Notes under the pieces: generated by a model
What the model was told of the DNA's origin: nothing
Database searches by the model: none
Seen by the model: only the letters and a program-made list of their open reading frames with translations
Shown here: positions 1 through 10,104 of the stretch, one piece after another
How the letters are laid out: the number at the start of each line of letters is the position of its first letter
Position numbering within the stretch: position 1 is the stretch's first letter
Position numbers and translations under genes: made by a program
Source of the DNA: Nocardioides ferulae
GTDB lineage: Bacteria; Actinomycetota; Actinomycetes; Propionibacteriales; Nocardioidaceae
Direction: 5' to 3'
Length of the DNA stretch: 64,000 nucleotides
Assembly: GCF_003660455.1 (NCBI RefSeq)
Contig: NZ_QZVR01000004.1
Location: forward strand, 62,001 to 126,000

Positions 1-831
1 CTCGGCGGGCTGCGCTCCAGCGCCCAGATGATCTCCTACGAGGTCGCGATGGGCCTGGCGCTGGTCGCGGTGTTCCTCTACGCCGGCTCCATGTCGACCT
101 CCGAGATCGTCGAGGCCCAAGACGACCTCTGGTTCGGCCTGGTCCTGCTGCCCTCGTTCGTGATCTACGTGATCGCGATGGTCGGCGAGACCAACCGCGC
201 CCCCTTCGACCTCCCCGAGGCCGAGGGCGAGCTGGTCGGCGGCTTCCACACCGAGTACTCCTCGATGAAGTTCGCGATGTTCTTCCTCGCCGAGTACATC
301 AACATGGCGACGGTCTCCGCGCTGGCCACCACGCTGTTCCTCGGCGGCTGGCACGCTCCGTTCTGGATCGACGAGGTCTGGGCCGGCGCCAACGAGGGCT
401 ACTGGCCGCTGCTGTGGTTCTTCGGCAAGGTCCTGTTCTTCGTCTTCATGTTCATCTGGCTGCGCGGCACCCTGCCCCGCCTTCGCTACGACCAGTTCAT
501 GGCGTTCGGCTGGAAGCGGCTGATCCCGATCTCGCTGGTCTGGATCGTGGCGGTCGCCACGATCCGGGCGATCTCGCTCGAGGACGGCATCGACCGGCAG
601 TGGTTGCTGATCGGCATCGGCGTGCTCGCCGTGCTGCTGCTCGCGCTGTTCTTCTTCGGCGAGGACGACCAGGCGGAGGCGCAGAAGGGCGAGGCCGTGC
701 TCCCGACCACGGGCAGCGGCTCCTTCCCGGTGCCGCCGATGCCGGCCGGCGGGCCGGTCCGGGGTGCCGCCGCGCCGCTGGAGTTCGAGTCGACGTCCCC
801 GTCCACCGTCTCGACGGCAGGAGAGAGCTGA
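1..831 (+). CDS. nuoH: NADH-quinone oxidoreductase subunit H, 5' truncated by the window edge
   Basis: Membrane subunit of complex I that lies at the quinone-entry site and links the peripheral arm to the proton-pumping arm. The reading frame is open from base 1, so the start lies upstream; 276 codons are present. The first residues ([19 protein letters not shown]) and the motif [19 protein letters not shown] are characteristic of the NuoH quinone-site loop. Several hydrophobic helices follow. The protein ends in a roughly 55-residue hydrophilic tail rich in Gly, Pro and Ser, longer than in E. coli but common in actinobacteria. The stop overlaps the nuoI start (TGATG), so translation is probably coupled. 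Confidence 0.97.
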   Translation, partial: LGGLRSSAQMISYEVAMGLALVAVFLYAGSMSTSEIVEAQDDLWFGLVLLPSFVIYVIAMVGETNRAPFDLPEAEGELVGGFHTEYSSMKFAMFFLAEYINMATVSALATTLFLGGWHAPFWIDEVWAGANEGYWPLLWFFGKVLFFVFMFIWLRGTLPRLRYDQFMAFGWKRLIPISLVWIVAVATIRAISLEDGIDRQWLLIGIGVLAVLLLALFFFGEDDQAEAQKGEAVLPTTGSGSFPVPPMPAGGPVRGAAAPLEFESTSPSTVSTAGES

Positions 832-1430
832 TGGCCACGCTCAAGGAACAGTTCTGGGACCCGATCGCCGGGTTCGGGGTCACGTTCCGGACCATGTTCA
901 AGAAGACCGTCACGGTCCAGTACCCCTTCGAGAAGCGCCCGACCGCGCCGCGCTTCCACGGCCGGCACCAGCTCAACCGTTGGCCCGACGGCCTCGAGAA
1001 GTGCGTGGGCTGCGAGCTGTGCGCCTGGGCCTGCCCGGCCGACGCGATCTACGTCGAGGGTGCGCAGAACACCGACCTGCCCGACGGCTCGGGGCGCTTC
1101 AGCCCCGGTGAGCGCTACGGCCGCGTCTACCAGATCAACTACCTGCGCTGCATCCTGTGCGGGCTGTGCATCGAGGCGTGCCCCACCCGGGCGCTGACGA
1201 TGACCAACGAGTACGAGCTGGCCGACGACAACCGGACCGACCTCATCTACGAGAAGTCCGACCTGCTCGCCCCGCTGCTGCCGGGCATGGAGCAGCCGCC
1301 GCACGCGATGCTGCTCGGCGACGACGAGCAGGACTACTACCGAGGCGCGTACGCCGCCCCGGCGCCCGGCGCGACCGCCCAGGTGCCGGTCGACGGCGAC
1401 CCCACCACCAGGAAGGCCGAGACCAAGTGA
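831..1430 (+). CDS. nuoI: NADH-quinone oxidoreductase subunit I (2x[4Fe-4S] ferredoxin-like)
   Basis: Carries electrons through clusters N6a and N6b towards quinone in the peripheral arm of complex I. 199 residues. Two classical CxxCxxCxxxCP motifs are visible: [12 protein letters not shown] beginning at Cys58 and [12 protein letters not shown] beginning at Cys107. The ATG at 831 shares a base with the nuoH stop; longer in-frame starts would run back through nuoH and are not credible. The acidic, Pro/Ala-rich C-terminus after about residue 150 is a poorly conserved extension. The stop overlaps the GTG of nuoJ. Confidence 0.97.
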   Translation: MATLKEQFWDPIAGFGVTFRTMFKKTVTVQYPFEKRPTAPRFHGRHQLNRWPDGLEKCVGCELCAWACPADAIYVEGAQNTDLPDGSGRFSPGERYGRVYQINYLRCILCGLCIEACPTRALTMTNEYELADDNRTDLIYEKSDLLAPLLPGMEQPPHAMLLGDDEQDYYRGAYAAPAPGATAQVPVDGDPTTRKAETK

Positions 1431-2302
1431 CCGCCTTCTGGATCCTCGCCCCGATCATGGTGATCGCGGCGCTCGGCATCCTCTTCGTTCGCAAGGCCGT
1501 GCACGCCGCGCTGCTGCTCGCGGTGGTGATGATCAGCATCGCGGTGCTCTACGCCGTGCTCGAGGCGCCGTTCCTGTTCGCGGTGCAGATCATCGTCTAC
1601 ACCGGCGCGATCTTGATGCTGTTCCTGTTCGTGGTGATGCTGGTCGGCGTCGACGCGTCCGACTCGGTGGTCGAGACGATCCGCGGCCAGCGGGTGCTGG
1701 CGGTGCTCGCCGGCCTCGGCCTCGGCGTCGTCCTCGCCGTCGGGCTGAGCCAGATCACCCTCGGCACCGTCGTGGGCCTCGAGAACGCCAACGAGGGCGG
1801 CAACGTCGAGGCGCTCGCCAACATCCTCTTCTCGCGCTACGTCTTCGCGTTCGAGACCACCAGCGCGCTGCTGATCACCGCGGCCGTGGGAGCGATGGTG
1901 CTCGCGCACCGCGAGCGGCTCACCCCCAAGGCCCGCCAGCCCGAGACCGCGGCCCAGCGGATGCGCGACTACGCCGAGCACGGCAAGCACCCCGGGCCGC
2001 TGCCCTCGCCCGGCGTCTACGCCCGCCACAACGCCGTCGACACCCCGGCGCTGCTGCCCGACGGCAGCCCGGCCCCCACGTCGGTCTCCCGGGTCCTCAC
2101 CGCGCGGGGCACCGTGCGGTCGGCTCCGGCGTTCGCCGACGACATCGAGGATGTCAAGGCCGCCCTGGCCGGTCCGGACGGCGGCGCCAGCAGCGGCGGC
2201 GACCAGTCCGCCGGGTCGGGCTACAACACCGAGAACCCCAGCACGAGCGCCGAGACCCGGGAGTCCACCCCGGGCGGCGAGGAGCCGGAGGTGTCGCGAT
2301 GA
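1427..2302 (+). CDS. nuoJ: NADH-quinone oxidoreductase subunit J
   Basis: Small membrane subunit of complex I. 291 residues, from a GTG start that overlaps the nuoI stop (GTGA). The N-terminal 165 or so residues hold the five predicted membrane helices, including the conserved stretch [20 protein letters not shown]. The remaining 120 residues are hydrophilic and Pro/Ser/Gly-rich, which makes the protein longer than E. coli NuoJ (about 184 residues); actinobacterial NuoJ proteins often carry such a tail. The stop overlaps the nuoK ATG. Confidence 0.96.
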   Translation: MTAFWILAPIMVIAALGILFVRKAVHAALLLAVVMISIAVLYAVLEAPFLFAVQIIVYTGAILMLFLFVVMLVGVDASDSVVETIRGQRVLAVLAGLGLGVVLAVGLSQITLGTVVGLENANEGGNVEALANILFSRYVFAFETTSALLITAAVGAMVLAHRERLTPKARQPETAAQRMRDYAEHGKHPGPLPSPGVYARHNAVDTPALLPDGSPAPTSVSRVLTARGTVRSAPAFADDIEDVKAALAGPDGGASSGGDQSAGSGYNTENPSTSAETRESTPGGEEPEVSR

Positions 2303-2601
2303 CCGACGTCACCCCCTACATCGTCCTCTCGGCGATCCTGTTCACGATCGGCTGCGTCGGCGTGCTCACCCGCCGCAACGCGATCGTGGTGTTCATGTGC
2401 ATCGAGCTGATGCTGAACTCCTGCAACCTCGCGCTGGTCGCGTTCGCCAAGCAGCACGGCAACCTCGACGGCCAGATCGCGGCCTTCTTCGTGATGGTGG
2501 TGGCCGCGGCGGAGGTCGTGGTCGGCCTCGCGATCATCATGACCATCTTCCGGACCCGTCGCTCGGCCTCGGTCGACGACGCGAGCCTGCTGAAGTACTA
2601 G
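2299..2601 (+). CDS. nuoK: NADH-quinone oxidoreductase subunit K
   Basis: Three-helix subunit of the complex I membrane arm, homologous to MrpC of cation antiporters. Exactly 100 residues, the usual size. Glu36 (in [14 protein letters not shown]) and Glu72 (in [11 protein letters not shown]) occupy the positions of the two buried glutamates needed for proton transfer in E. coli NuoK. It overlaps nuoJ by four bases and is followed 13 bases later by nuoL. Confidence 0.97.
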   Translation: MTDVTPYIVLSAILFTIGCVGVLTRRNAIVVFMCIELMLNSCNLALVAFAKQHGNLDGQIAAFFVMVVAAAEVVVGLAIIMTIFRTRRSASVDDASLLKY

Positions 2602-2614
2602 GACCAGGTGACCG

Positions 2615-4546
2615 ATGCTCAACATGTCCGAAGGCGGCCACATCCCAGTGGTCGATCCCACCGGCACCGACGGGATCTCCTCCCTGCTGTGGCTGGTCAT
2701 CGCGCTGCCCCTGCTGGGTGCCGCCGTGCTGCTCCTCGCCGGCCGGGCCACCGACAAGTGGGGCCACTGGCTCGGCACCTTGATGTCGGCCGGCTCGTTC
2801 GTGGTGAGCCTGCTGCTCTTCGTCGACCTGCTGGGTCGTGACGAGGGTGACCGGCAGGTCTCCCAGCACCTGTGGGAGTGGTTCTCCGTCGGCGGCCTAG
2901 AGGTCGGGTTCGACCTGCTCTACGACCCCCTGGCAGCGCTGTTCCTGCTGCTGATCACCGGTGTCGGCACGCTGATCCACGTCTACTCGATCGGCTACAT
3001 GGAGCACGACCCCCGCCGACGCCGGTTCTTCGCCTACCTGAACCTGTTCGTCGCGGCGATGCTGATGCTGATCCTGAGCGAGAACTACCTCGGGCTGTTC
3101 CTCGGCTGGGAGGGCGTCGGCCTGGCCTCCTACCTCTTGATCGGGTTCTGGCAGCACAAGCCGTCCGCCGCCGCTGCCGCCAAGAAGGCGTTCGTGATGA
3201 ACCGGGTCGGCGACATGGGCCTCTCGCTCGCGATCGCCCTGATGTTCGTCACCTTCGGCACGACCAGCTTCTCCGGCGTCAGCGCCGCGGCCTCCGGCGC
3301 CTCCGAGAACACCCTCACCGCGCTCGGCCTGCTGCTGCTGCTCGGCGCCTGCGGCAAGTCGGCCCAGGTGCCGCTGCAGGGCTGGCTGCTCGACGCGATG
3401 GAGGGCCCGACCCCGGTGTCGGCGCTCATCCACGCCGCGACCATGGTCACCGCCGGCGTCTACCTCATCGTCCGCTCGAACTTCATCTTCGAGCTCGCGT
3501 CCACCGCGCAGACCGTGGTCGTCATCGTCGCGGTCGTCACGCTGCTGTGGGGTGCGATCATCGGTTGCGCCAAGGACGACATCAAGAAGGCGCTGGCCGG
3601 CTCCACGATGAGCCAGATCGGCTACATGATGCTCGGCGCCGGCCTCGGTGCCGCGGGCTACGCCTTCGCGATCTTCCACCTGCTCACCCACGGCTTCTTC
3701 AAGGCCAACATGTTCCTCGGGGCCGGGTCGGTCATGCACGGCATGAACGACGACGTCGACATGCGCCGCTACGGCGCCGTCCGGCACGCGATGCCGGTGA
3801 CGTTCCTGACCTTCGCGATGGGCTACCTCGCGATCATCGGGTTCCCCGGGTTCTCCGGCTTCTGGTCCAAGGACAAGATCATCGAGAGCGCCCTCGCCGA
3901 CAGCTGGCTGGTCGGCGGCCTGGCGCTCCTGGGCGCCGGCATCACCGGCTTCTACATGACCCGGCTGATGCTGCTGACCTTCTTCACCGAGAAGCGGTGG
4001 AAGGACGACGTGCACCCGCACGAGTCGCCCGCGGTGATGACGGTCCCGCTGATCGTGCTCGCGGCGCTGTCGGTGCTCGCCGGTGTGCTGCTGCTCGGCG
4101 ACTGGATCACCGACTTCCTCGCACCCGTGGTGGGCGAGGTCGCCCACCACGACCCGCCGCTGCCCGCCCTGGCGATCACCGCGCTGGTGACGCTGGTGGT
4201 GGCCGTCGGCGTCGCCGCCGCCTGGTTCCTGGTCGGCAAGCGCGAGGTGCCGATCACCCCGCCCCAGGACGTCTCGTTCGCGACCCGGGCCGCCCGCAAC
4301 GACCTCTACGGCGACGCGATCAACGAGGGCCTGGTCATCGGCCCCGGCCGGCACGCGGTGCACGGGGTGACGCTCGCCGACCGGCGGGCCGTCGACGGCG
4401 TCTTCACCGGCACCGCCGCGGGCATCGGCGCGCTCGGCACCGTGCTGCGGCGCGCCCAGAACGGCTTCGTGCGCTCCTACGCCCTGTCGCTGCTGGGCGG
4501 CGTGCTGCTCGTGCTCCTCGCCCTGTTGGCGGTGAACCTCGTATGA
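2615..4546 (+). CDS. nuoL: NADH-quinone oxidoreductase subunit L (distal antiporter-like subunit)
   Basis: Largest proton-pumping subunit, with about 16 membrane helices and the long lateral helix HL near the C-terminus. 643 residues, the normal family length. Typical motifs are [40 protein letters not shown] and [19 protein letters not shown], which carry the channel lysine and histidine residues. The start chosen is the ATG at 2615; an in-frame ATG at 2624 is an alternative. Its stop shares bases with a 22-codon ORF that leads into nuoM. Confidence 0.96.
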   Translation: MLNMSEGGHIPVVDPTGTDGISSLLWLVIALPLLGAAVLLLAGRATDKWGHWLGTLMSAGSFVVSLLLFVDLLGRDEGDRQVSQHLWEWFSVGGLEVGFDLLYDPLAALFLLLITGVGTLIHVYSIGYMEHDPRRRRFFAYLNLFVAAMLMLILSENYLGLFLGWEGVGLASYLLIGFWQHKPSAAAAAKKAFVMNRVGDMGLSLAIALMFVTFGTTSFSGVSAAASGASENTLTALGLLLLLGACGKSAQVPLQGWLLDAMEGPTPVSALIHAATMVTAGVYLIVRSNFIFELASTAQTVVVIVAVVTLLWGAIIGCAKDDIKKALAGSTMSQIGYMMLGAGLGAAGYAFAIFHLLTHGFFKANMFLGAGSVMHGMNDDVDMRRYGAVRHAMPVTFLTFAMGYLAIIGFPGFSGFWSKDKIIESALADSWLVGGLALLGAGITGFYMTRLMLLTFFTEKRWKDDVHPHESPAVMTVPLIVLAALSVLAGVLLLGDWITDFLAPVVGEVAHHDPPLPALAITALVTLVVAVGVAAAWFLVGKREVPITPPQDVSFATRAARNDLYGDAINEGLVIGPGRHAVHGVTLADRRAVDGVFTGTAAGIGALGTVLRRAQNGFVRSYALSLLGGVLLVLLALLAVNLV

Positions 4547-4611
4547 GCCGCACCATCGCAGCTCGCACTGCCCGCCCGTCCCGCTCCTGCCTCCGAGGGG
4601 TCCTGCTGTGA
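4543..4611 (+). CDS. possible 22-residue coupling ORF between nuoL and nuoM
   Basis: An ATG at 4543 overlaps the nuoL stop (ATGA). Its frame runs 22 codons ([20 protein letters not shown] and two leucines) and its TGA overlaps the GTG of nuoM (GTGA). It fills almost the whole 61-base gap between two genes in an operon where the other joints are overlapping or very short. The peptide is Arg/Ser-rich and resembles nothing I know. It may only carry ribosomes across the gap; it may also be chance in GC-rich DNA. Confidence 0.35.
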   Translation: MSRTIAARTARPSRSCLRGVLL

Positions 4612-6248
4612 ACGACTTCCCCTGGCTCACCGTCCTGGTCGCGCTGCCGCTCGTCGGCGCGCTGGCCGTGGCGTTCCTGCCGAAGACACCCGGGGCGGAG
4701 CTGCCCAAGCAGGTGGCGCTCGGGTTCGCGGCCCTCACGCTCGCCGTCGGCGTCGCGATCGCGGTGCAGTACAACACCGGCGACGGCATGCAGCTGACCG
4801 AGACCCACAGCTGGGTCGAGGCCTTCGGGGTGCACTACGCGCTGGGCGTCGACGGCCTCGGCCTGCTGATGATCCTGCTGACGGTGGTGCTGACCCCGAT
4901 CGTGATGGTCGCGGTCTGGAGCGACACCGACGACGGCAACAGCACCGCGTTCTTCGCCTGGACCCTCGCCTTGGAGGCGTTCTCGCTGGTGGTCTTCGCC
5001 GCGACCGACGTGTTCTTGTTCTACGTCGTCTTCGAGGCCACGCTGATCCCGGCCTACTTCATGATCGGCGGGTTCGGCCGCGAGGGCCGCGGCCGGGCGG
5101 CGATCAAGTTCTTGATGTTCCAGCTCGGCGGCGGCCTGGTGCTGCTGGCCGGTGTGATCGGCCTGTACGTCGTCTCCGCCGACGCCGGCACCCCGTCGTA
5201 CCTCCTCTCCGACCTGTCCGAGATCGAGATGAGCACCACCGCGGAGCGCTGGCTGTTCGTCTCGTTCATGGTCGCGTTCGCGATCAAGGCGCCGCTGTTC
5301 CCGCTGCACACCTGGCTGGCCGACACGACCGAGAAGGCCACCACCGGCACGAGCGTGATGCTGGTCTGCGTGCTCGACAAGATCGGCACCTTCGGGATGC
5401 TGCGGTTCTGCCTCGAGCTGTTCCCGAACGCCTCCCAGTGGGCGACCCCCGTCGTGGTCACCATCGCGCTGATCTCGATCATCTACGGCGCACTCGTCGC
5501 GATCGGCCAGGACGACCTGCTGCGGCTGATCGGTCTGACCTCGCTGAGCCACTTCGGGTTCATCACGCTCGGCATCTTCGCGTTCAGCAGCCAGGGCGCC
5601 TCCGGGTCGATCCTCTACATGGTCAACCACGGCATCGGCACCGCCGCGCTGTTCCTGCTGGCGGGCTACCTCATCAAGCGCCGCGGCACCAGCCTGATCA
5701 GCCGGATGAGCGGCGTCGAGAAGACCGCGCCGGTGCTGGCCGGCCTGTTCCTCGTGGCGGGTCTGGCCACGCTCGGCCTGCCCGGGCTCAGCCCGTTCGT
5801 CTCCGAGATGCTCGTGCTGATCGCGGCGTTCGACTACCACTGGTGGGTCGGCGCGATCGCGACGAGCGGCATCGTGCTGGCCGCGATCTACGTCTTGTGG
5901 GTCTACCAGCGGGTGATGGCCGGTCCCGACCTGCAAGCGGGTGAGACCGCGGTCGCGTCCGACCGCGAGAGCGACCCGGTCACCGAGCCGGCCGGCGGCG
6001 GCACCGCGACGGCGACCGCCGCCCGCGCGGCGACGCTCACCGAGACCCGACGTGACCTGAAGACCCGCGAGGTGGCCGCCGTGGCCCCGCTGATGCTGGC
6101 GCTCGTGCTGTTCGGCTTCTACCCGATGCCGCTGCTCGACGTCAGCAACCCCACCGTCCACACCCTGCTGGAGCACGTCGGCGTGAGTGACGACGAGCCT
6201 GTCGTCCCGGCGACGGAGCACGACGCGGCCGAGGAAGGCGAGCACTGA
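4608..6248 (+). CDS. nuoM: NADH-quinone oxidoreductase subunit M
   Basis: Middle antiporter-like proton-pumping subunit. 546 residues; the family is usually 500-540, and the extra length is a hydrophilic insert near residues 445-480 (ETAVASDRESDPVTEP and following) before the last helix. Diagnostic stretches include FYVVFEATLIPAYFMIGGFG, with the conserved channel Glu, and APLFPLHTWLADTTEKAT, with PxHxWLxD. The GTG start lies at the end of the short bridging ORF. The stop overlaps the nuoN ATG by one base. Confidence 0.96.
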   Translation: MNDFPWLTVLVALPLVGALAVAFLPKTPGAELPKQVALGFAALTLAVGVAIAVQYNTGDGMQLTETHSWVEAFGVHYALGVDGLGLLMILLTVVLTPIVMVAVWSDTDDGNSTAFFAWTLALEAFSLVVFAATDVFLFYVVFEATLIPAYFMIGGFGREGRGRAAIKFLMFQLGGGLVLLAGVIGLYVVSADAGTPSYLLSDLSEIEMSTTAERWLFVSFMVAFAIKAPLFPLHTWLADTTEKATTGTSVMLVCVLDKIGTFGMLRFCLELFPNASQWATPVVVTIALISIIYGALVAIGQDDLLRLIGLTSLSHFGFITLGIFAFSSQGASGSILYMVNHGIGTAALFLLAGYLIKRRGTSLISRMSGVEKTAPVLAGLFLVAGLATLGLPGLSPFVSEMLVLIAAFDYHWWVGAIATSGIVLAAIYVLWVYQRVMAGPDLQAGETAVASDRESDPVTEPAGGGTATATAARAATLTETRRDLKTREVAAVAPLMLALVLFGFYPMPLLDVSNPTVHTLLEHVGVSDDEPVVPATEHDAAEEGEH

Positions 6249-7843
6249 TGGAGTTCGACAAGCCGCAGATCGAGTACGGCCACCTGTGGCCGCTGCTGGT
6301 GGTCCTCGGCGTCGCCTGCCTCGGGGTCCTGGTCGAGGCGTTCCTGCCGCGTGAGCGGCGCCGGCTGACCCAGACGATCCTGGCGATGCTCGGCCTGCTC
6401 GCGGCGCTGGGCGGTGCGATCTGGGTCGGCCTGGACCTGCCCAAGCTGGGCGACGGAGTCGCTCGCGGAGACCTGATGATGGAGGGCACGCTCGTCGTCG
6501 ACGGCCCGACGGTCTTCCTGTGGGGCCTCGTGCTGGTCTTCGCGATCGGTGGCGTGCTGCTGTTCTCCGAGCGTCGGCTCGAGGGCGGGGTCAGCGCGTT
6601 CGCCGGCCAGGCCGCCGCGCTGCCGGGCACCGAGGCGGAGCGCCAGGCCTCGACCCGGGGCCTGGAGCAGACCGAGGTCTTCCCGCTTCTGATGTTCGCC
6701 GTGGGCGGCATGATGCTGTTCCCGGCGGCCAACGACCTGCTGACGATGTTCGTCGCCCTCGAGGTGCTCTCGCTGCCCCTCTACCTGCTCAGCGGACTGG
6801 CCCGGCGCCGGCGGCTGCTGAGCCAGGAGGCCGCGCTGAAGTACTTCATGCTCGGCGCGTTCTCCTCCGGGTTCTTCCTCTACGGCGTCGCCCTGGTCTA
6901 CGGGTTCGCCGGCTCGATGCGGTTCGCCGACATCAACGAGGCGGTCCGCAACGACACCGAGAACCAGACCCTGCTGCTGGTCGGCATGGGCATGCTCGCG
7001 GTCGGGCTGCTGTTCAAGGTCGGTGCCGTGCCGTTCCACAACTGGACGCCCGACGTCTATCAGGGCGCTCCGACCGCGGTCACCGGCTTCATGTCCGCGT
7101 GCACCAAGATCGCGGCGTTCGGCGCGCTGCTGCGGCTGTTCTACGTCGCCTTCGGCTCCGACCGCTGGAGCTGGCAGCCGATGATGTGGGTCATCGCGAT
7201 CCTGACCATGCTGGTCGGCTCCGTGCTCGCGATCGTGCAGACCGACGTCAAGCGGATGCTGGCCTACTCCTCGGTCGCCCACACCGGCTTCATCCTGACC
7301 GGCGTGCTCGGCGTGCAGGCCGCCACCGATCTGGCCGACCACGAGGTGACCTCGCTGCAGGCGGTGCTGTTCTACCTCACGACGTACGGCTTCGCGATGG
7401 TCGGCGCGTTCGGCGTGGTGACCATGGTCCGCGACTCCGGCGGCGAGTCGGCGACGTTCGCGCGGTGGGCGGGCCTCGGGCGCCGCGCGCCGGTGATCGC
7501 CGGCGTGTTCGCGTTCTTCCTGCTCTCGATGGCCGGCATTCCGCTGACCGCCGGGTTCGTGGGCAAGTGGGCGGTGTTCACGGTGGCGCTCTCGGCGGGC
7601 GCCTGGCCGGTGGTCCTGGTCGCGATCCTCGCGAGCGTGATCTCGGTGTTCTTCTACGTGCGGCTGATCTGGTTGATGTTCTTCTCCGAGGAGCCGACCG
7701 AGGGCGAGGTCGCGGCGGTGCACACGCCGTCGTTGGCGACCCTGGTCACGGTCGCCGTGGGGGCGGCGGGCACGCTCGTGCTGGGCGTGGTGCCGGGTCC
7801 GGTGCTCGACCTCGCGGCCCATGCGGGAGAATTCATCAGGTGA
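6248..7843 (+). CDS. nuoN: NADH-quinone oxidoreductase subunit N
   Basis: Proximal antiporter-like subunit of complex I. 531 residues, in the normal actinobacterial range. Motifs include MFVALEVLSLPLYLLSGLAR, with the conserved Glu, and VGAVPFHNWTPDVYQGAPT. About 14 membrane helices are predicted from hydrophobicity. It is the last nuo gene, and its stop overlaps the GTG of the polyprenyl synthase, so the quinone-reducing complex and a likely quinone-tail enzyme share a transcript. Confidence 0.96.
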   Translation: MEFDKPQIEYGHLWPLLVVLGVACLGVLVEAFLPRERRRLTQTILAMLGLLAALGGAIWVGLDLPKLGDGVARGDLMMEGTLVVDGPTVFLWGLVLVFAIGGVLLFSERRLEGGVSAFAGQAAALPGTEAERQASTRGLEQTEVFPLLMFAVGGMMLFPAANDLLTMFVALEVLSLPLYLLSGLARRRRLLSQEAALKYFMLGAFSSGFFLYGVALVYGFAGSMRFADINEAVRNDTENQTLLLVGMGMLAVGLLFKVGAVPFHNWTPDVYQGAPTAVTGFMSACTKIAAFGALLRLFYVAFGSDRWSWQPMMWVIAILTMLVGSVLAIVQTDVKRMLAYSSVAHTGFILTGVLGVQAATDLADHEVTSLQAVLFYLTTYGFAMVGAFGVVTMVRDSGGESATFARWAGLGRRAPVIAGVFAFFLLSMAGIPLTAGFVGKWAVFTVALSAGAWPVVLVAILASVISVFFYVRLIWLMFFSEEPTEGEVAAVHTPSLATLVTVAVGAAGTLVLGVVPGPVLDLAAHAGEFIR

Positions 7844-8859
7844 CCCCAGGTTCTGGCCCCGCCTCTCCGGCAGACCTCGCTCTCCCGGTGACCGACGAGG
7901 GCCTCGCCGCCCGGCTGCGCACGCGGATGGAGCGGGTCGAGGAGGCCCTCTCCGGCCACGCGCGCAGCCGCGCACCGTTCGTGACCGCGGCCGCCAGCCA
8001 CCTGATGACCGCAGGCGGGAAGCGCTTCCGCCCGCTGCTGGTGCTGCTGGCCGCCGAGACCGGCGAGCACCCGGACGCCGACGAGGTGATCACGGCCGCG
8101 TGCGTGGTCGAGCTGACGCACCTGGCCTCGCTCTACCACGACGACGTGATGGACGAGGCCGAGCTGCGGCGCGGTGCTGACTCCGCCAACGCCCGCTGGG
8201 ACAACCTGGTGGCGATCCTGACCGGCGACTTCCTGTTCGGGAAGTCCTCGGAGCTGACGGCCGACCTGGGGCCCGACGCGGTCCGCATCCAGGCGCAGAC
8301 CTTCACCCGGCTGGTCGAGGGCCAGATCCTCGAGACGGTGCCGCCCGGCGCGGGTGACGACCCGCTGGCCCACTACCTCGAGGTGGTCGCCGGCAAGACC
8401 GGCTCGCTGATCGCGACCTCCGCGCGCTACGGCGCCATGTTCGGGGGCGCCTCGACGCAGGTGCAGGAGGCGTTGACGGCGTACGGCGAGATCGTCGGCT
8501 CGGCGTTCCAGCTCTCCGACGACATCCTCGACGTGGCCTCGGAGTCCGGCGAGTCGGGCAAGACCCCCGGCACCGACCTGCGCGAGGGGGTGCCGACGCT
8601 GCCGGTGTTGATGGCCCGCGCGGCGGCCGACCCCGCCGACGCCCGCCTGTTCGAGCTGCTCGACGGCGACCTCTCCGACGACGGCCGTCATGCCGAGGCG
8701 CTCGACCTGCTGCGCAAGCACCCGGCGATGGACGAGGCTCGCGCCTACGTCGTGGCGCGCGCCCAGGAGGCCAAGGACCGCCTCACGGTCCTCCCGGAGG
8801 GCCCCGTGCGCTCCGCCCTCGAGGCCTTCGCCGACATCGTGGCCGTCCGCTCCGCCTGA
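7840..8859 (+). CDS. all-trans polyprenyl diphosphate synthase, likely for menaquinone side chain
   Basis: Condenses isopentenyl diphosphate with an allylic diphosphate to build a long prenyl chain. 339 residues. It has GGKRFRP, the first Asp-rich motif DDVMD (residues 101-105) and the second DDILD (227-231). The five-residue first motif DDxxD is typical of long-chain bacterial synthases of the HepT/IspB/GrcC type. The GTG start overlaps the nuoN stop. Placement directly after nuoN is conserved in many actinobacteria and supports a role in making the menaquinone used by complex I. Product chain length cannot be read from the sequence. Confidence 0.9.
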   Translation: MTPGSGPASPADLALPVTDEGLAARLRTRMERVEEALSGHARSRAPFVTAAASHLMTAGGKRFRPLLVLLAAETGEHPDADEVITAACVVELTHLASLYHDDVMDEAELRRGADSANARWDNLVAILTGDFLFGKSSELTADLGPDAVRIQAQTFTRLVEGQILETVPPGAGDDPLAHYLEVVAGKTGSLIATSARYGAMFGGASTQVQEALTAYGEIVGSAFQLSDDILDVASESGESGKTPGTDLREGVPTLPVLMARAAADPADARLFELLDGDLSDDGRHAEALDLLRKHPAMDEARAYVVARAQEAKDRLTVLPEGPVRSALEAFADIVAVRSA

Positions 8860-8930
8860 TTCGCCTCGCGCCGGCTGGGCCGGGCGGCGGCGGTAGCGCC
8901 GACTCGCCGGGACAGGGCAAGGTTTGCGGC

Positions 8931-10013
8931 GTGACGACAGATCGTGAGATCGCCCGGTGGCGACTGCACAACCAGCGGCTGGTCGCACCGCACGCGAACA
9001 CGGCCGCCGAGGTGGTGAGCGGGCTGCTGGCCGTGCAGGCCGAGAACCCGAGCCAGTCGGCATGGGCGGTCGCCTGTCGCACCGGCTCTCGCAGCGCCGC
9101 CGATCTGGATGCCCTGCTGGACTCCGGCGAGGTCCTGCGCACCCACGTGCTCCGGTCCACCTGGCACTACGTGGCCGCTGCCGACGCCGACTGGCTGCTC
9201 GAGGTCACCGCGCCCCGCGTGCGGCCGGTGGCCGAGCGGGGGCTCACCGACGGCCATGGCTGGAGTGCCGACGACATCGACCGTGGCCTCGCCGCCGTGG
9301 TCGAGGCGCTGTCGGCGCGCCCCCACCAGACCCGCGACCAGCTGGCCGAGAGCCTGCGCGAAGCCGGGCAGGACCTGCCTGGCCACGCGCTGATGATGCT
9401 GATGGCCTATGCCGAGCTCGACCGGGTGGTGATCAGCGGCCGGCCCGACCGGGGGGCCCACACCTACGCGCTGTACGCGGACCGGGTGGGGGTGCCGGGG
9501 TCCCGCCCCCGCGACGAGGCGCTGGCCGAGCTGGCGCTGCGCTACTTCACCGGCCACGGACCGGCCACGGTGAAGGACCTCGCCTACTGGGCGACGCTGC
9601 CGGTGACCGACGTACGCCGTGGACTGGCGCAGGTGCGTGAGCGGCTGGAGAGCTTCGAGCACGGCGGCCGCACCTTCTGGCACGCGCCCGGCGAGGCACC
9701 GCCGGCAGCCCCGCAGCAACCGGTGGCCCACCTGCTGCAGATCCTCGACGAGACCTACCGCGGCTATCAGGACAGCCGGATGGTGCTGGACGCCGACAGC
9801 GTCGTGCCCCGAGGCCGGGAGACCTCGATCGGCATGGCGCTGGTCGACGCCCAGATGGTGGCGGCGATGAAGCGCACCGTGGGCAGCCGGGTCAGGTTCG
9901 ACCTGGCCCCCTACCGGCCGCTCGGACGCGGGGAGCTGGCCGCGCTGGAGGAGGCGGGCGCTGCCTACGCCGAGTTCCTCGGCCTCGAGCACGAACTGCG
10001 CGTCGGATCCTGA
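8931..10013 (+). CDS. winged-helix DNA-binding domain protein (HTH_42 / AlkX-YcaQ-like family)
   Basis: 360 residues, with no membrane segment or signal. The opening WRLHNQRLVAPHANTAAEVV, the phrase VLAVQAENPSQS-like LLAVQAENPSQSAWAVACR, and RSTWHYVAAADADWLL match the HTH_42 (winged-helix DNA-binding domain) family, which includes DNA glycosylase-like proteins such as AlkX and YcaQ as well as many uncharacterised actinobacterial members. Catalytic activity cannot be claimed. The GTG start follows an AAGGTT box seven bases upstream, consistent with a leaderless start. It is monocistronic and converges on phoX, with a hairpin between them. Confidence 0.75.
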   Translation: MTTDREIARWRLHNQRLVAPHANTAAEVVSGLLAVQAENPSQSAWAVACRTGSRSAADLDALLDSGEVLRTHVLRSTWHYVAAADADWLLEVTAPRVRPVAERGLTDGHGWSADDIDRGLAAVVEALSARPHQTRDQLAESLREAGQDLPGHALMMLMAYAELDRVVISGRPDRGAHTYALYADRVGVPGSRPRDEALAELALRYFTGHGPATVKDLAYWATLPVTDVRRGLAQVRERLESFEHGGRTFWHAPGEAPPAAPQQPVAHLLQILDETYRGYQDSRMVLDADSVVPRGRETSIGMALVDAQMVAAMKRTVGSRVRFDLAPYRPLGRGELAALEEAGAAYAEFLGLEHELRVGS

Positions 10014-10038
10014 GAGACCCCGGATCGGTCTGTACAAG

Positions 10039-10082
10039 CGCCGAGTCGGCGCCAATGCGACTGCACTGACGCCGACTCGGCG
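10039..10082. terminator. hairpin between convergent genes (likely bidirectional terminator)
   Basis: A 13-base stem, CGCCGAGTCGGCG at 10039-10051 and CGCCGACTCGGCG at 10070-10082, is perfectly complementary around an 18-base loop. Each arm is itself nearly palindromic, so alternative foldings exist. There is no T-tract on either side, which is usual in high-GC actinobacteria. Position between the stops of the winged-helix gene and phoX suits a shared terminator. Confidence 0.65.
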
Positions 10083-10104
10083 GGGGAGGGGCCAGGTTGG
10101 CGCG

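Noticed and set aside
2897..7975. Long open frames on the minus strand opposite nuoL, nuoM and nuoN (500-630 codons)
   Set aside because: They are by-products of high GC third positions in the real genes. Their translations are His/Arg/Glu/Gln-rich with no family resemblance, and the plus-strand genes are certain.
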